Source: Alopecurus myosuroides
Lineage: Eukaryota; Streptophyta; Magnoliopsida; Poales; Poaceae
NCBI GenBank assembly: GCA_028641055.1
Contig: CM054059.1
Coordinates: 434,252,167-434,316,166, forward strand
Direction of reading: 5' to 3'
Length of the DNA: 64,000 nt
Below, one piece after another: positions 34,201 to 45,454 of the stretch. Made by a program: the position numbers and the translations under genes. How positions within the stretch are numbered: position 1 is the stretch's first letter; every line of letters begins with the position of its first letter. Below the pieces are notes generated by a model. The model saw only the letters and a program-made list of their open reading frames with translations. It ran no database searches and was not told where the DNA came from.

Positions 34201-34900
34201 ATTCTGAGGTGGAAGATGTTCCTCAGGGTTCAACGTGATGGATCTTGGGTTAAAGGTCAGCATCCTGTACTGATAGAGTGAGCATCACATGGTTATAAAA
34301 CCGCATGATTCAACCTACCGCAATTCAGCACATTCCGGGACCTTCGGTTCAAGTCCAAGGATTAAAAACATAAAGAAAGGAGTAACTACTATATGAGTGC
34401 CACAAAGAACACTAAAATAGAAATCACGAGGTATCTTTCAAAATACAGACATAACTCTGGAAGAATTTGAGAAGAGGATAACAGATACATTCGAGATGAA
34501 AAGGAAATCTTGAGATTATGTAGTTGAAACTTAAGAACATAGGAGTGTGGAATTCGAACAACCTTGAGAGATTATGAATGAAAGGGAATCTCCCTGTTTG
34601 AATCAAGAGGTGACGGAATATGGAACACACACGACTCTAGAAACTTAGCACTAGGTCAACTTGGGTAGAAGACGTCCTTGCCAAAGAAGGCACCTAGGTT
34701 TTGAATGACTAGAACCTTTTTAAATCAAAACAGGTAAGGTGACGTAGAGTTAGAGCGATACCAGGTAAGGAGTAAAAAAAATCCTAAAGATATTTTCACA
34801 ATCCATTTGAAGTTTCAAAGTAGTTTTCACAAACACTAGAGTTAACATCGACCAAGCAGTAAGGTTTTCCTACATGCAGTCCTGCTCTGATACCATGACT
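31209..34900 (-). other. LARD internal region 2, non-coding
   Basis: 3.69 kb, near-identical to internal region 1. The minus-strand polypurine tract beside LTR 2 is clearer here (AAGGGGGGTAG). No retroviral ORF. Confidence 0.85.
34884..34895 (-). other. Primer-binding site, LARD unit 2
   Basis: TGGTATCAGAGC on the minus strand, five bases inside LTR 3. Confidence 0.9.
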
Positions 34901-37900
34901 TGTCACAACCCCGGACCCAGAGGTATACATACTGTTATGCGGTCCTAGTCATGGACCCACAAGGGCTTCAGGGTTACCAGCCTCGGTCGCAACAAACAAC
35001 AGTAGGTAGACCGGATTCATCGGCACGCAGGCCGGATAACTTTGGTACTACTAATCCTTGTGTCCATGCTAGTCATAACCAACTATGCATATCAAAGCGT
35101 CCACGAATCGTATGAAATAGAAGGAACGGGACCAAAGCTATACAGAGATGCTATCTATCCAGGAAGTGCAACAACAATCGAGGGTTACTGGGGTTACCAA
35201 GCCCCAGGACGAATCACATCGGCTGGCGTGCTCGAAAATGGATCATCGGCTCCACAACCCCTTGACTGCGACAGTTACGCATGCATGGCCAAAACTGTAT
35301 AACAATGAGCTCGAAACCAACAACTGATCAAAGAAGCACTCTAGACATGAAAGTTGTACAAAGGAAGTATTACTAGAGTATAGCTTTACAAACAGAGGTC
35401 ACACGACCCAACACTACATCAGACAACGGAAGGAAAGTTATGTTGCTAGACAATAAGAACCAAAAAGGCCTAAGAGGCCGCAACATAAGGTGACGTCCCA
35501 GCCCATAGATTCCAGGCTGCTACCTAGGAACCCCAAACTACTCGTCGATGTCCATGTTGAAACCACCACTTCAGTGATATCTTCACCTGAACCAAGTTTA
35601 AGCAAACCTGAGTACGGGAGGTACTCAACAAGACATAGTTAACCTAGTATATACCTGCTATTTTCAGAAAGGGTTTTATGAAGGTTAATTTGCGTAAAGC
35701 AAAGTTTGTTTTCCAAACCGAGGAAGAATAGCACGTCTCATGGAGTTTTTCAAAACAGATGATAAAGCTACTCAGCTACTGAAATCATCATCTTTTTATC
35801 CACCAATGTCATTTCCCACCATCTGACCTGCTACAAGGATCACCCCTCTAGTCATATCCGAGGAGGCACCCTTCAATCATTGTCAACATCTTTTACGTTG
35901 GGTTCAAGTTATCTATGGCCTCTACATTCACCAAGTCGTTCTTAACCGTGGACACGGCTTTTCGAAAATATTTATCCCTGCAGGGGGTACACTTTACCCA
36001 CACATATCAACCGACTCTTAATGCCACATGTACGCTCCTTGGGAGCGTGGCAGAGGGTGGTTTGGCCACGACCTTTACCTTGTCGAACCCTATCCATGAG
36101 TCAACCCAAACAGGGCCACTCCGTCAACAGGGAGTTGGCCACCTCTTGACGGCACCTGTTCTGTGAGGAGGGATCAAGATCCGTGTACGTCCATCACTTG
36201 TCCCGGTCACGCCCTAGACAAATCCAAAAGGTTTTTGACTCATACGCAGATGGAACTCCCCAAACTACGTGACTCACGGATTGAACCAAACAAGTTAGTT
36301 AGTCGAGGGCGGTCTGTTAGGCCCGCGTGTGGTTGCACGCTCAGTCTTGGCTTCCGCCCGAAACCTTAATACTAGGGTTGGCAAGTATAGGTTAAACAAC
36401 CACTTCCCAAGTGGCCTCCTATCCAAGCCTTAGTCAAATTAACCACACAATGCTCATCTTACCACGTCATCATATCATACTAGGTTCTCGTAGCTCTGAT
36501 TCATCAACCGTATGGATCATAGGTGAGCAAACGTGTATGGCTAAGCGAAGCAGATATGAGGCTCTGGCGATGCGCACAAGCAAATCTATGGCGGCTGGGA
36601 GCAGTGGATCAGGGTATTGAGGCAATGCAGTATATAGGAGAACTATATCTACTGACATCTAATAATTTGGAAACGAATGCAAAGCACGAGAATCAAATGT
36701 CGTTGGAAAACCTATATGAGCAGATAAGAGGTTATGCTTGCCTTAGTTATAAGAAAACCAATAGTTATATCTTCTGGAATAAGTGCTTGATTTGTCCGTT
36801 AAGACCAAGTATTCGTCATTGGAGTTGTTGATCTTCACTTCAGGATCGCATTCTACCGATAAGAAGCAAACACCGAAACAGGAATAACAATCAACACATG
36901 GGATCGATGTAATGCACAATATGTATGCATGAGCAAATTAATGCACTGAAAGAAGCCCTAAACATGTTCGTTGGGTTGCTAGAGTTCGTATGTCAGTTAT
37001 TCAATTTTACTAAAATTATCCCGAAATGGACCTTAGAGGGCACTTCGGGCAATTATGAAAGTGTGTCCAATTTTTATTGCTCAAATGGGTTTGAAAACAA
37101 CACAACTAGATTTCATTTGTCATTTTGAGCATTTTGGTATATAACTTGTATTTTTCTAATTTTATTGAATAAAAACTTATTTTCTCTAAATTTTAAATGA
37201 TTTAAATAATATTTAAATAATGGTCAAAAATCAACTTTGACAAACATGTGTGAAAATTACATAAATATGTAGAGTATAATTTTCTGAACATTTCCATATA
37301 ATTTTCATAATTTTTGGACTTACATAATAAAAGTTATTTAATTTATAAAATTAAATAATTTCTGGAATTAATTTAAAGTGGGGCCCACCTGTCAGTTTCT
37401 TTTCTTTTTATTAAATATTTTCGAAAACATTAAATATCTGACAGGACTGGCCCACGATGATGTCATGCTGACGTCATTGTGGCGTCAGCAAATGCCGGTG
37501 CGGCACTCCTCCGCATGTCGGCGGTGATTGCGGCACCGCCAAGAGAATGTCGCCGGCGTCGAGCAACAGCGGTGGCGGAGCAAGGCACACAACGCCAGCG
37601 AGCTACGGGGCGCGGGAAGGCAAAACAAAGGTACTGGGAGGCTCAACAGCTCACCCGAGGCATGTAGGGACGGATGGAGAGGCCGGAGGAGGTCCATCGG
37701 AGGAGATCAGGCGGTGACGGCGCTCGGCCGGAGGCGGGGAAGAGACAGCCGATTCGTCGACTCCAGGCTGTCACAGCAGGCGTGAGTGAGCGGGAAGACA
37801 GAGAACCGCCCAGCGGACCTCGTGGCATGCTCGAATCGTCGCGGGAAGTCCGGAGTCGACGTCGCGGTGAAGATGGTCGGTGTCAGCTAGGGTTAGGGTT

Positions 37901-38417
37901 CTGGGCTCATGCGAGGCAGAGAGCGAGAGGGACAGTGAGGGGGCGAGGAGGAGTGAGGAGAGGGCGATGCGGACGTCTCCACGCTCCTCTTATCCGCGCA
38001 GGAGGGGGCCACCAACTACGGCAGCGTGACGCCGGCGATCCTCCTGCCTGCCTGTCGTGGAGAGATTGGCAGCAGCTTTTCTAAAGAACCCCCTAGACTT
38101 TTGTTTTTTACAGATTGGTCCTTCTGTACATAAAACAACACTGAAATTTGTAAGATTGGGGTTCTTTTTGCAAGAGCAAAATTTAGCAAAAATACTTTTT
38201 GGAAAGCTTGTAAAATTTCCAACGTCGCCATGTTTTGCTTTGGTGTATTTGAAATATTTTTCAATTGATAATTTTGGAAACCACATTAAATAGTATTTGT
38301 AAATTTTTTCTCAATTTCCATTTAAATTCAAAATTTAAATTGGTTCAAAAAATTTCATGCATGAATGACATAAGCACAACACCACAACCCTTTGTTAGCA
38401 AAACTTGGGATGTTATA
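34901..38417 (-). repeat. LARD LTR 3 (5' LTR of the array)
   Basis: 3517 bp. It is shorter because it lacks the 1.57-kb insert. It also keeps a ~45-bp block at about 37440-37483 (ACTGGCCCACGATG region) missing from LTRs 1 and 2, and lacks ~65 bp that they carry. The terminal bases are TATA instead of TACA, followed by the TSD. Confidence 0.9.
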
Positions 38418-38422
38418 GCTTC
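38418..38422. repeat. Right TSD of the LARD array (GCTTC)
   Basis: Matches 17267-17271. It closes the array on a single integration event. Confidence 0.88.
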
Positions 38423-39397
38423 GCCATGCGCGGCGTCTGTAGCCGCGCTGCAGGGAGGCATGGTGGAGCTGAGAGGGACGAGTGTGCGGTGATGGCCAGA
38501 GGCGACGGGGCAGAACCTACGGCGATGACCCTTCTGCGCATGCCTAGGGTGCACTGCAACCTTTCTTCTGTCGTCGCTGCCACGTGTTCCTGATCTGATC
38601 GATCTGTTTGCCGGAAGTTGTCCAACAGAGTGGGAGCCTGCCGGCGTGCTCGAATAAAGTTGGAGGTCCTAGGATTCCTCTTGCTCGAAGACGAAGAACT
38701 GCCTCACGCATGTCCTCTTTGATCTGGCGAGAGTGTCGGGTTCCAGAAGACTCCGCCGATAATCTCCCACAGGGTTTAATGCCTAGAGATTGCTGGATCA
38801 GGTGGGATTCGGTTGCAACGCAAGGAGCTGCACGAAGGTCTGCTTATATTGCCACCATGGGCAAATCCAGGGTGAAGTGAGAGGCGGAGAATGTCATGAA
38901 ATCTGAGATTGGAGAACTAGCAATGGTGATTGGAGTCTTTGCATCAATGAGGTACTGGCTTGGAGTTTCAGGAATTGTGGCATCGGTATATAAGTGGAGG
39001 CGTCAGCATAGGTGAAGTTCAAAGTCTAACTTACAGGTGAAAATCCAAGGTCTAGTCTTAATTGGTTGTGTCTCGCAATGGTCTTTCTGAAGGCATTGTT
39101 TTGAGAGCGGGGACTATCTCCAGGGTGAAAACTCAAGATCTTCGATCGGGCAAAAACAATTCTTGTGCATTGTTTACTTCTTGTAGGAGTTGCTTTTGGA
39201 GAAATTTGACATCAAATGTTGTCTTGGTGGTGGTTTTGATGCTGCTCCAAGGACTGAAACTCTGTAGTAAGACTTTTCTTGTTTATTTTTTTTATTGTGT
39301 GCATCCATAATGTCATTAGGGTATTGAGTTGATACAGAGACCGAGTGTAATTGGTATCTCTCGATATTAATATATGCTCCTTTTCAAAAAAAGAAAA

Positions 39398-39411
39398 TAC
39401 TGAGTCTAGTG
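39398..39411. repeat. Right 14-bp TSD of the LINE-like retroposon
   Basis: TACTGAGTCTAGTG directly follows the A-rich tail AAAAAAAGAAAA and matches 16866-16879. Confidence 0.9.
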
Positions 39412-39872
39412 TCTGGCGACAAGTCGACGACAGGCGGTTTCCCACCTGGTTAGTGCTTTTGCTTGGCTGTTTGCCTGACACATTGTAGGATGAGGTTCCC
39501 GCGGCGACTGATTACCGATCGCGTAATAACTGACAATCAGGGCCTCGTGAAGAGGTAAGCTACATTTCGGCGGCAATTAACTTATTAGGGATTGAAAATT
39601 TTGTCAAGGTAATTACTAACTTTACTAATTATGTCGAATTCATACTGCTGCAGTAATTAGGGTTCGGATATTTAGAGACCGTGTCGCCAGAGACATACGA
39701 TTTCGAGTGAGGAACGCGATAGAGGCGGGATTACTCTGTACTGTTAAATGTTGGTATAACTTTCTATGATAATTATAAAACAATAAATCGATCAGTAATT
39801 TTTTATCGGCACTTCGGGAGTTGAATCGTTTGGACTCACCTAATATAGTTTTCTTAATGAGCAGGAAGAATC

Positions 39873-41786
39873 ATGAATCCTCGAAGAACAAAGTGCCAGT
39901 CGGGCTGGGAAAAGCGTAAGAATAAAGAGAAAAAAGAAGTGGCAGCTCAGTCTCAAAAAGGTGCTATGGATAGATACGTTGTGAAAAGAGACTCCAATTA
40001 ATTCCGATGATGGTCGTGGTGATGATGTGGTAGAGGTGTAGGTTCACACAACATAATTTGATGGATAGATACGTTGTGCAGCAGTAGCAAGTTGTACCAA
40101 AAGAGTAATGGAAATTTCTTAGGACCGGTTTAAATGTTTGCTGAATTTGATCCGGTTATGAAAGAGCATATTGAGCGCATCACGAGTGAGAAAAATACAT
40201 GATCATTATATTGGTCCTTTGATCCTAAATGAGTTAATAATTTTGGCTGATGCAATTAGGTATGTCATTGTTGGAAAGGTAAAAGAGGCAAAGTACTACT
40301 CTGTTATACTTGGCTATACTCCAGATGCAAGCCATCAAGAACAAATGTCTTTGATAATAAGGTATGTTGATACATCTTTAGATTCCGTGTGCATTGAAGA
40401 ATCCTTCTTAGGTTTTCTGGATGTGTATGATACCAACGGACAGGGATTGTTTGATGTTCCACAATAGGAATCGAAGAATATTGACCTTGATATAGATAAG
40501 TGAGAGGGAAGAGATATGATAATGGGTTCAATATGAAAGGAAAATATCAAGGGGTACAAAAGAAAATTTGGATGCGAATCCAAGAGCTTTACATTCAGCT
40601 TGCGGTTGTCACCGTCTTAGTTTGACACTATGTGATATGGCAAATTCTTGTGATAAAGCAACCAATTTTTCTCGATTTATACAACACATCTACACAACAT
40701 TTGCTAATTCAACTAAGAGGTGGCAAATTCTTAAAGATAATATAACCAGACTGACTCTCAAGTAATTTCATTTACTCGCTGGGAGAGCCGCGTTGACAGT
40801 GTTAAAGCTATAAGATTTCAGATCTCAGGAATAAGGAGGGCTTTGTTACACGTGGCTGAAACTCATAAGGATCCATTGACAAAGAGTCGATCTTAATTAT
40901 TGGTGGAACATGAGGTGAGTTTGAATTTGTAGCATCATTAATCATCTGGCATGAAATACTATCTGCTATTAATATAATCAACAAGCAGCTTCAGTCAAAG
41001 TATTCGATTATTGATGTTGCCATGGAGTTTGTACAAGGGTTGATTTCCTTTTTCACTAAGTATAGAGAAACTGTCTTCCAAAAGCATTGGAGTCTACAAA
41101 AGAAATTGCAATGGAGCTGGATATTCCCCTTATGTTCCGTAGCAAGCTAAAATCAAAAGAAAAAGGCAATTTGATGAGGCCACATATGACACATTTATTG
41201 ATCTACAATCTGCAGAGGAGTCATTCAGGGTCAATTATTTTATACCTATTATTGAACAAGCTATAACTTCACTTAACAGGACATCTGAACAATAGCAGAT
41301 GTATGAAACAACTTTTGGTTTCTTGTTTACTTCAGATAGGCTGCGGTCCATTGGTTATGATAGTTTGAAAGTTGCGTGTCTTAATTTTGAGAATGCACTT
41401 AAGTGGAAAGAACATAAGGATGTTGATGGGAATAAGATTCCAGAACATGAGGATATTGATAGGCGGAATTGTTTATTCAGGTAACCTACATCCAAGATTT
41501 ACTTGATGAATCCATGGGTCATATTGATATTTTAAATTATTTGAAGAAGCGTCCCTATTTACATGTTGCTAATATTGCATACAAAATTTTGTTAACCATT
41601 CCTGTTACGGTTGCATCGGCAGAAAGGAACTTCTCCAAACTCAAGTTGTTGAAATCTTATTTACGGTCTACTATGATGCAAGAAAGGCTGAATGGATTGG
41701 CGACAATAGCACTTGAAAATGATATCCTAGACAAGATTAATTATGAAGATATGATTGAAGATTTCATTTCAAGACCAGACAAATAA
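39873..41786 (+). pseudogene. hAT transposase pseudogene (ZMYM1/DUF4371 type)
   Basis: The N-terminus at 39873 is basic (EKRKNKEKKE) and is followed by a KGAMDRYV motif typical of this group. At 40141-40470 a DUF4371-like catalytic-core part appears (EAKYYSVILGYTPDASHQEQ). At 40568-40900 further core pieces follow (NPRALHSACGCHRLSLTL, TRWESRVDSVKAIRFQ). The C-terminal hATC dimerisation domain at 41469-41786 is well kept (TVASAERNFSKLKLLKSYL). Stops and frameshifts separate these blocks, so no active enzyme is made. The intact protein would bind the hAT termini and excise the element by hairpin formation. Confidence 0.85.
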
Positions 41787-41996
41787 TGCTTTTCAGTAGA
41801 ACATGAGTTTAGTTTATTGCTTTAGTGGTACCTTTTTTGTATAATTAATGTTTAAGATGTTTCTATATATCGAACATGTTGAAGTTATGTGATAAAGTGA
41901 AACTATTTTTAGTTGATATGTAATCATAAAATTTCAAATTTTAGAGCCCCATTTTGAGTTCCGCGCACTGACCCCCATTTTTTGGAGACGGCCCTG

Positions 41997-42004
41997 GTCA
42001 CAGT
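41997..42004. repeat. Right 8-bp TSD of the hAT element
   Basis: GTCACAGT, matching 16570-16577. Confidence 0.93.
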
Positions 42005-42060
42005 GCAACTTTGTGTTCAAACCACACTAATAAATACTAACCCAGGTAACAAGAACCATA

Positions 42061-42543
42061 TTGGCAAAAATATGGAAGACAACTATCATCTTGAGATACA
42101 AGATTTTCTTCTGGCTGCTACTTCATGATAGGGTGAATACAAGGAATTTGCTTCACAGGAAATCTTTTTACCTTCAGACATATGATTGTGAACTATGTCA
42201 ATGCAACACTAAAGAAACAACACTTCATATTTTCTTTGATTGTCCCTTTGCCCTCAATTGTTGGGATCTCATTATCCCTGATAGAAGACGAGGTATTTCA
42301 GTATTGGACTAATGCGACTTGATCCAATCCTCTCTGCCGAATGGTATTGCCTTGGACATTATGATCATGGGTTGCTGGAACTTATGGAAACAGAGGAATG
42401 GCAAGATTTTCAGGAATGTCTGGCCTAGTACTACTTCATGGAAGATGCAGCTTTCCATTGATCTCGAGATGGTTAAGCATAGAATTAAGTCTAAATATTC
42501 AGACATCCTAAGGAACTGGCTTGATTCAGTTCTTTCTAACTAG
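42061..42543 (+). pseudogene. LINE ORF2 C-terminal fragment (zf-RVT domain)
   Basis: Residues of 42061-42312 read KIFFWLLLHDRVNTRNLL, then CELCQCN and an H-x3-DC-type zinc-binding block, which is the reverse-transcriptase zinc-binding domain at the end of plant LINE ORF2. The frame breaks at 42312 and continues at 42319-42543 as the extreme C-terminus (WNLWKQRNGKIF). No RT core is present. Confidence 0.85.
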
Positions 42544-42670
42544 CCTTTCTTGTTTTTTACCAACATGTGTTGGTTGAGCTATTTTTAGGGGCTCTGTGAT
42601 TGTACATTTGTTTATGTGTATATAAATACCATAGAACAATTGTTCTACGGTTCAGTGCCTCTAAAAAAAC
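42065..42670 (+). mobile_element. 5'-truncated LINE with poly(A)
   Basis: Only the 3' ~600 bp remains, ending CTAAAAAAAC. An imperfect ~15-bp TSD (CAAGAACCATATTGG at 42050-42064, CAAGAACCGTATTGA at 42671-42685) brackets it. The two mismatches suggest an old insertion. Confidence 0.8.
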
Positions 42671-42685
42671 CAAGAACCGTATTGA

Positions 42686-45054
42686 CCTCTCGTTCATCTT
42701 GCACAGAGACCAGTAAGCAACGCTGGAAACAACACTTCTCAAGGCCTTCGAGTTTGTAGAAAGATCTGGCACTGGCCGACTCATGTGAGAATTTGGTGCT
42801 ACACGGAGAGAGATGGCCGAAATGCAAGCCATAATCTAATGTTTTTATTTGTAAACCAAGAAACACAAGAAACTGGTGTGGTACACGCTTTGGTTTGCTC
42901 CAAGGTCTCAAGAAATAACACTAGACATCTTCGGGGAGATTCATCTCATTCCTATGGCAGGAACCAAACTAAGCTAATGTGTGAGACTATATAGATGGAG
43001 CAAGATCATTAAAAGGAGGTTAACTTCCATTCATGTAGAAAATGTGCCAGCACCTTCACTCACGTCTACTTATCAGCTCATCCTACTTTCATGATAAACA
43101 TCCGTTGAGTCCACATCATACTAAATATGCTTATTGGTAAATGTATTGCACACTCATGCTTGAATCCTGGGAGGCATTACTGTGTCCAGTGAATCGTGTT
43201 TATCACCTTAGATACAAACGGTATACTTTGAATAATAAATTTGTTTTACTATCCTCTGCATTGCTGGTCGGGAATTTCTCCAAGTCTAAAGCGACAGTCG
43301 AGAATCATCGATCCCAACGTTCTGATCCATCCAAGAAGTAGAAGAAACAAATCCATTTCTTTCACCATGTGAATAAACTACTACATCACCGTGACCATAT
43401 TTTTAGACATGTATATATGGAGAAAGTTTTAAAACTAACCGAGACTTGGTTAATTTTTAATTGGTTGAATAACTCAGTAACTTCGATAAATAAGAATTCT
43501 AAAATCGCTCAAAGCTTCACCTTTTGCACTCCGGAGCCCAGATATAGTACAACAAGAAAAATGTCTACGGGGCATGGCGTAGTCTTCCTCCTGTGCCTCC
43601 CCTTGGAATCCAAGGCTTGGATATCAACACCCTCCTCTCCTTTCCCTCTTCCTTCTTCCAAACAAACCGGGAGATTCACCCGTTCGTCAGCGTCGCGCTG
43701 GGAAATTGTATCCAAAACCAATCAAACTATGGAGCTGCAGGTACTCGTAGTGTCGCACTTGACAACATACAAATAGTTTGCCATAAAGAAACCACACACA
43801 GATAAGGTATAATGTATCGGTATGTCCTGGACACATTAGGTGCGGTTTAGTTTAGTCGTATACTTTTGTGCGCCGTATAATGGCCGAGGAGTTGATTGCA
43901 CGCAAGTGAAGCCAAGGATGCACGAAGCTGAGGTTAACAGTTCCGAATGCAGAACAAATAACCACATCGTACGGAAAATCTTAAGGACATCTTAAGTTAA
44001 GCACAGAGGTGATGGATCGAGGCTGCCACGATTCGCTGTTAGACGATGACGAAGCCTGAACCACCAAGTCATGTCACGGAGGCCATTAGGACACAGGGAA
44101 TACCGTGATTGGATGAGCAGACGAGCGTCGTTCACCAACAACTCCAAATTTGGCTCTTACGTGCAGCTTAATTTCACCCATTCCGAGAAGCTTCTTCGTT
44201 TGATTCTGTTTCTATTGTCTGAAAATACCAAACCCCAGCAACCACGTGAAGTGCCATCGATGCTGTTCGAGCTAATCCGTTTTCTAGTGGCGAGGCGACA
44301 AGGGGTACTTCCAAAGAGAATATAGGAGACAGATTAGCGCCGGCATCTCAGATTAAAATACTCTTGTTTGTTAGTGCGGGTGATTAGGCTATATGCAACC
44401 TGTCTTCCATTAAATTACTACTGTTAGATCTGGATAATCGAGCCGTTACTAAATATTACCACATGAAACCAAGTAGTGATGGAGAAGTGCTCTCCGTTTT
44501 TAATTGGTTTTCAATGATGATAAATTTTATGACTTAATTAAGGGGTTAAGGGTCATCTTCACTTAGTCAATCCGCCTTTGCATCCATTTTCTTTCTTCTT
44601 TTGGGTGTGTGCTTGCAGCTTCCTAGCATTTTTCGCTATATTAATATAGCGGGATTTCGGCATATTTCGAGAGGATTCAGGAATGTGCAACCTATATTAT
44701 TTTTGAAAGATCACTTGTGTAATTTTAAGCTTGATAATACGAGGATACGAATTTACCCTCTTTTCAGTTACTAAGAAATGGTAAATCCAAAATTCAGTTT
44801 TTAAGGAAATTTGCAAATAAATAAATAAAATCACGAAATGGTTGCGCAGATGTAAGTCTGACAATGTGCTACTGAAAAATAATTAACTCTTGGATGACTA
44901 AGCATGGAAAAAACACTTTTTTTATGGGAAGAAATGCAGTACAACATGCTACTCTAATCCTTCAAATTCATTATTGAAACATTATCACTTCAAGCAAAAA
45001 AGAAAGCAGGTTTCTAGATGGCCAATCATATCAGTTTTTCTTTCTGGACATTAA
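42686..45054. other. Low-copy stretch without a supported gene
   Basis: Small ORFs (for example 42645-42911 minus and 43369-43776 plus) show no recognised domain or splice structure. A perfect 18-bp palindrome lies at 44634-44651 (CGCTATATTAATATAGCG). The stretch may be upstream or intergenic DNA of the SAUR-like gene. Confidence 0.5.
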
Positions 45055-45117
45055 TCCTTCTGTTCCATAATGATTGTCGTGATTTTACTTTAAATGTAGA
45101 CTAAACACAGAGGGAGT
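45055..45117. mobile_element. Stowaway MITE relic
   Basis: It reads CCTTCTGTTCCATAATGATT ... ACACAGAGGGAG followed by TA. It has Stowaway-like ends, but the terminal repeats have diverged. Confidence 0.45.
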
Positions 45118-45306
45118 ATTTAGTTAAAGGGCAATTGTATATCCCCGAAAAAAAACAATTCTATATCAAGAGAGATGGAGAAAAGAAAAACCAAAAGTAA
45201 ACGCAAAAGCCATCTTTTCGCGTATGATCCGAATCCATTTCCACAGGAAAGCCATGGGTATATTGGTAAGCCGACCGTTAGTTCCAAACCCTCTCTCAGT
45301 CTCGAC

Positions 45307-45313
45307 ATAAAAG
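45307..45313 (+). promoter_or_regulatory. Possible TATA box of the SAUR-like gene (ATAAAAG)
   Basis: ATAAAAG lies 142 bp before the chosen ATG, a normal distance for a plant gene with a short 5'UTR. No auxin element was confirmed. Confidence 0.35.
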
Positions 45314-45454
45314 GAGCTGGTCGAAGGAAAAGAAGCTAACCCAAAAGTCCAAGACGCGACGCAACACCTCCCCGATCGCTACAAGCAAAACACTTTGCCT
45401 CCGCCAGGCTACCTGTGGCGTGGCCAGTTCCCGCGGGCCAAGAAACCAGCAAGC

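Larger units (their letters stand above)
17272..38417 (-). mobile_element. Tandem LARD array: LTR-internal-LTR-internal-LTR
   Basis: Three LTRs and two interiors alternate with periods of 8804 and 8825 bp. The whole array is bracketed by one 5-bp TSD, so it arose from a single insertion that was later duplicated in place. Each interior is about 3.7 kb, has no gag or pol ORF, and has an initiator-Met-type primer site next to the LTR on its right. It is therefore a large retrotransposon derivative (LARD) in minus orientation. The long LTR plus non-coding core resembles barley Sukkula in architecture; the name is not confirmed. Confidence 0.9.
17143..38593 (+). pseudogene. Retroposon ORF split by the LARD array
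   Basis: An ATG at 17143 opens 43 codons up to the array insertion at 17271. The frame resumes without shift at 38423 and ends with TGA at 38591-38593, so the pre-insertion ORF was about 99 codons. A second ORF of ~90 codons follows at 38608-38880. I recognise no domain in either. The continuity across the insertion point supports the inferred junction but does not prove that the ORF was translated. Confidence 0.5.
16880..39397 (+). mobile_element. Short LINE-like retroposon with A-rich tail, split by the LARD array
   Basis: Only 16880-17271 and 38423-39397 belong to it (about 1.37 kb). The 3' end has the run TGTAATTGGTATC-TCTCGATATTAATATA and then AAAAAAAGAAAA, a 3' terminus I associate with grass LINEs. 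The 5' part is GC-rich. No RT or endonuclease is visible, so it is either internally deleted or a non-autonomous passenger of LINE machinery. A 14-bp TSD brackets it. Confidence 0.8.
16578..41996 (+). mobile_element. hAT DNA transposon, expanded by nested retroelements
   Basis: The ends are CAGGACCGTCT at the left and the complement of CAGGGCCGTCT at the right, 10 of the first 11 bases matching, with an 8-bp TSD. Only about 2.9 kb is hAT sequence (16578-16865 and 39412-41996, plus one TSD copy); the rest is inserted DNA. The right arm holds a decayed transposase in + orientation. The nesting cuts the left arm away from its transposase by 22.5 kb, so mobility is very unlikely. Confidence 0.9.

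Noticed and set aside
44071..44325. 84-codon + strand ORF as a gene
   Set aside because: No recognised domain, no clear promoter or codon bias, within ordinary chance length for this base composition.
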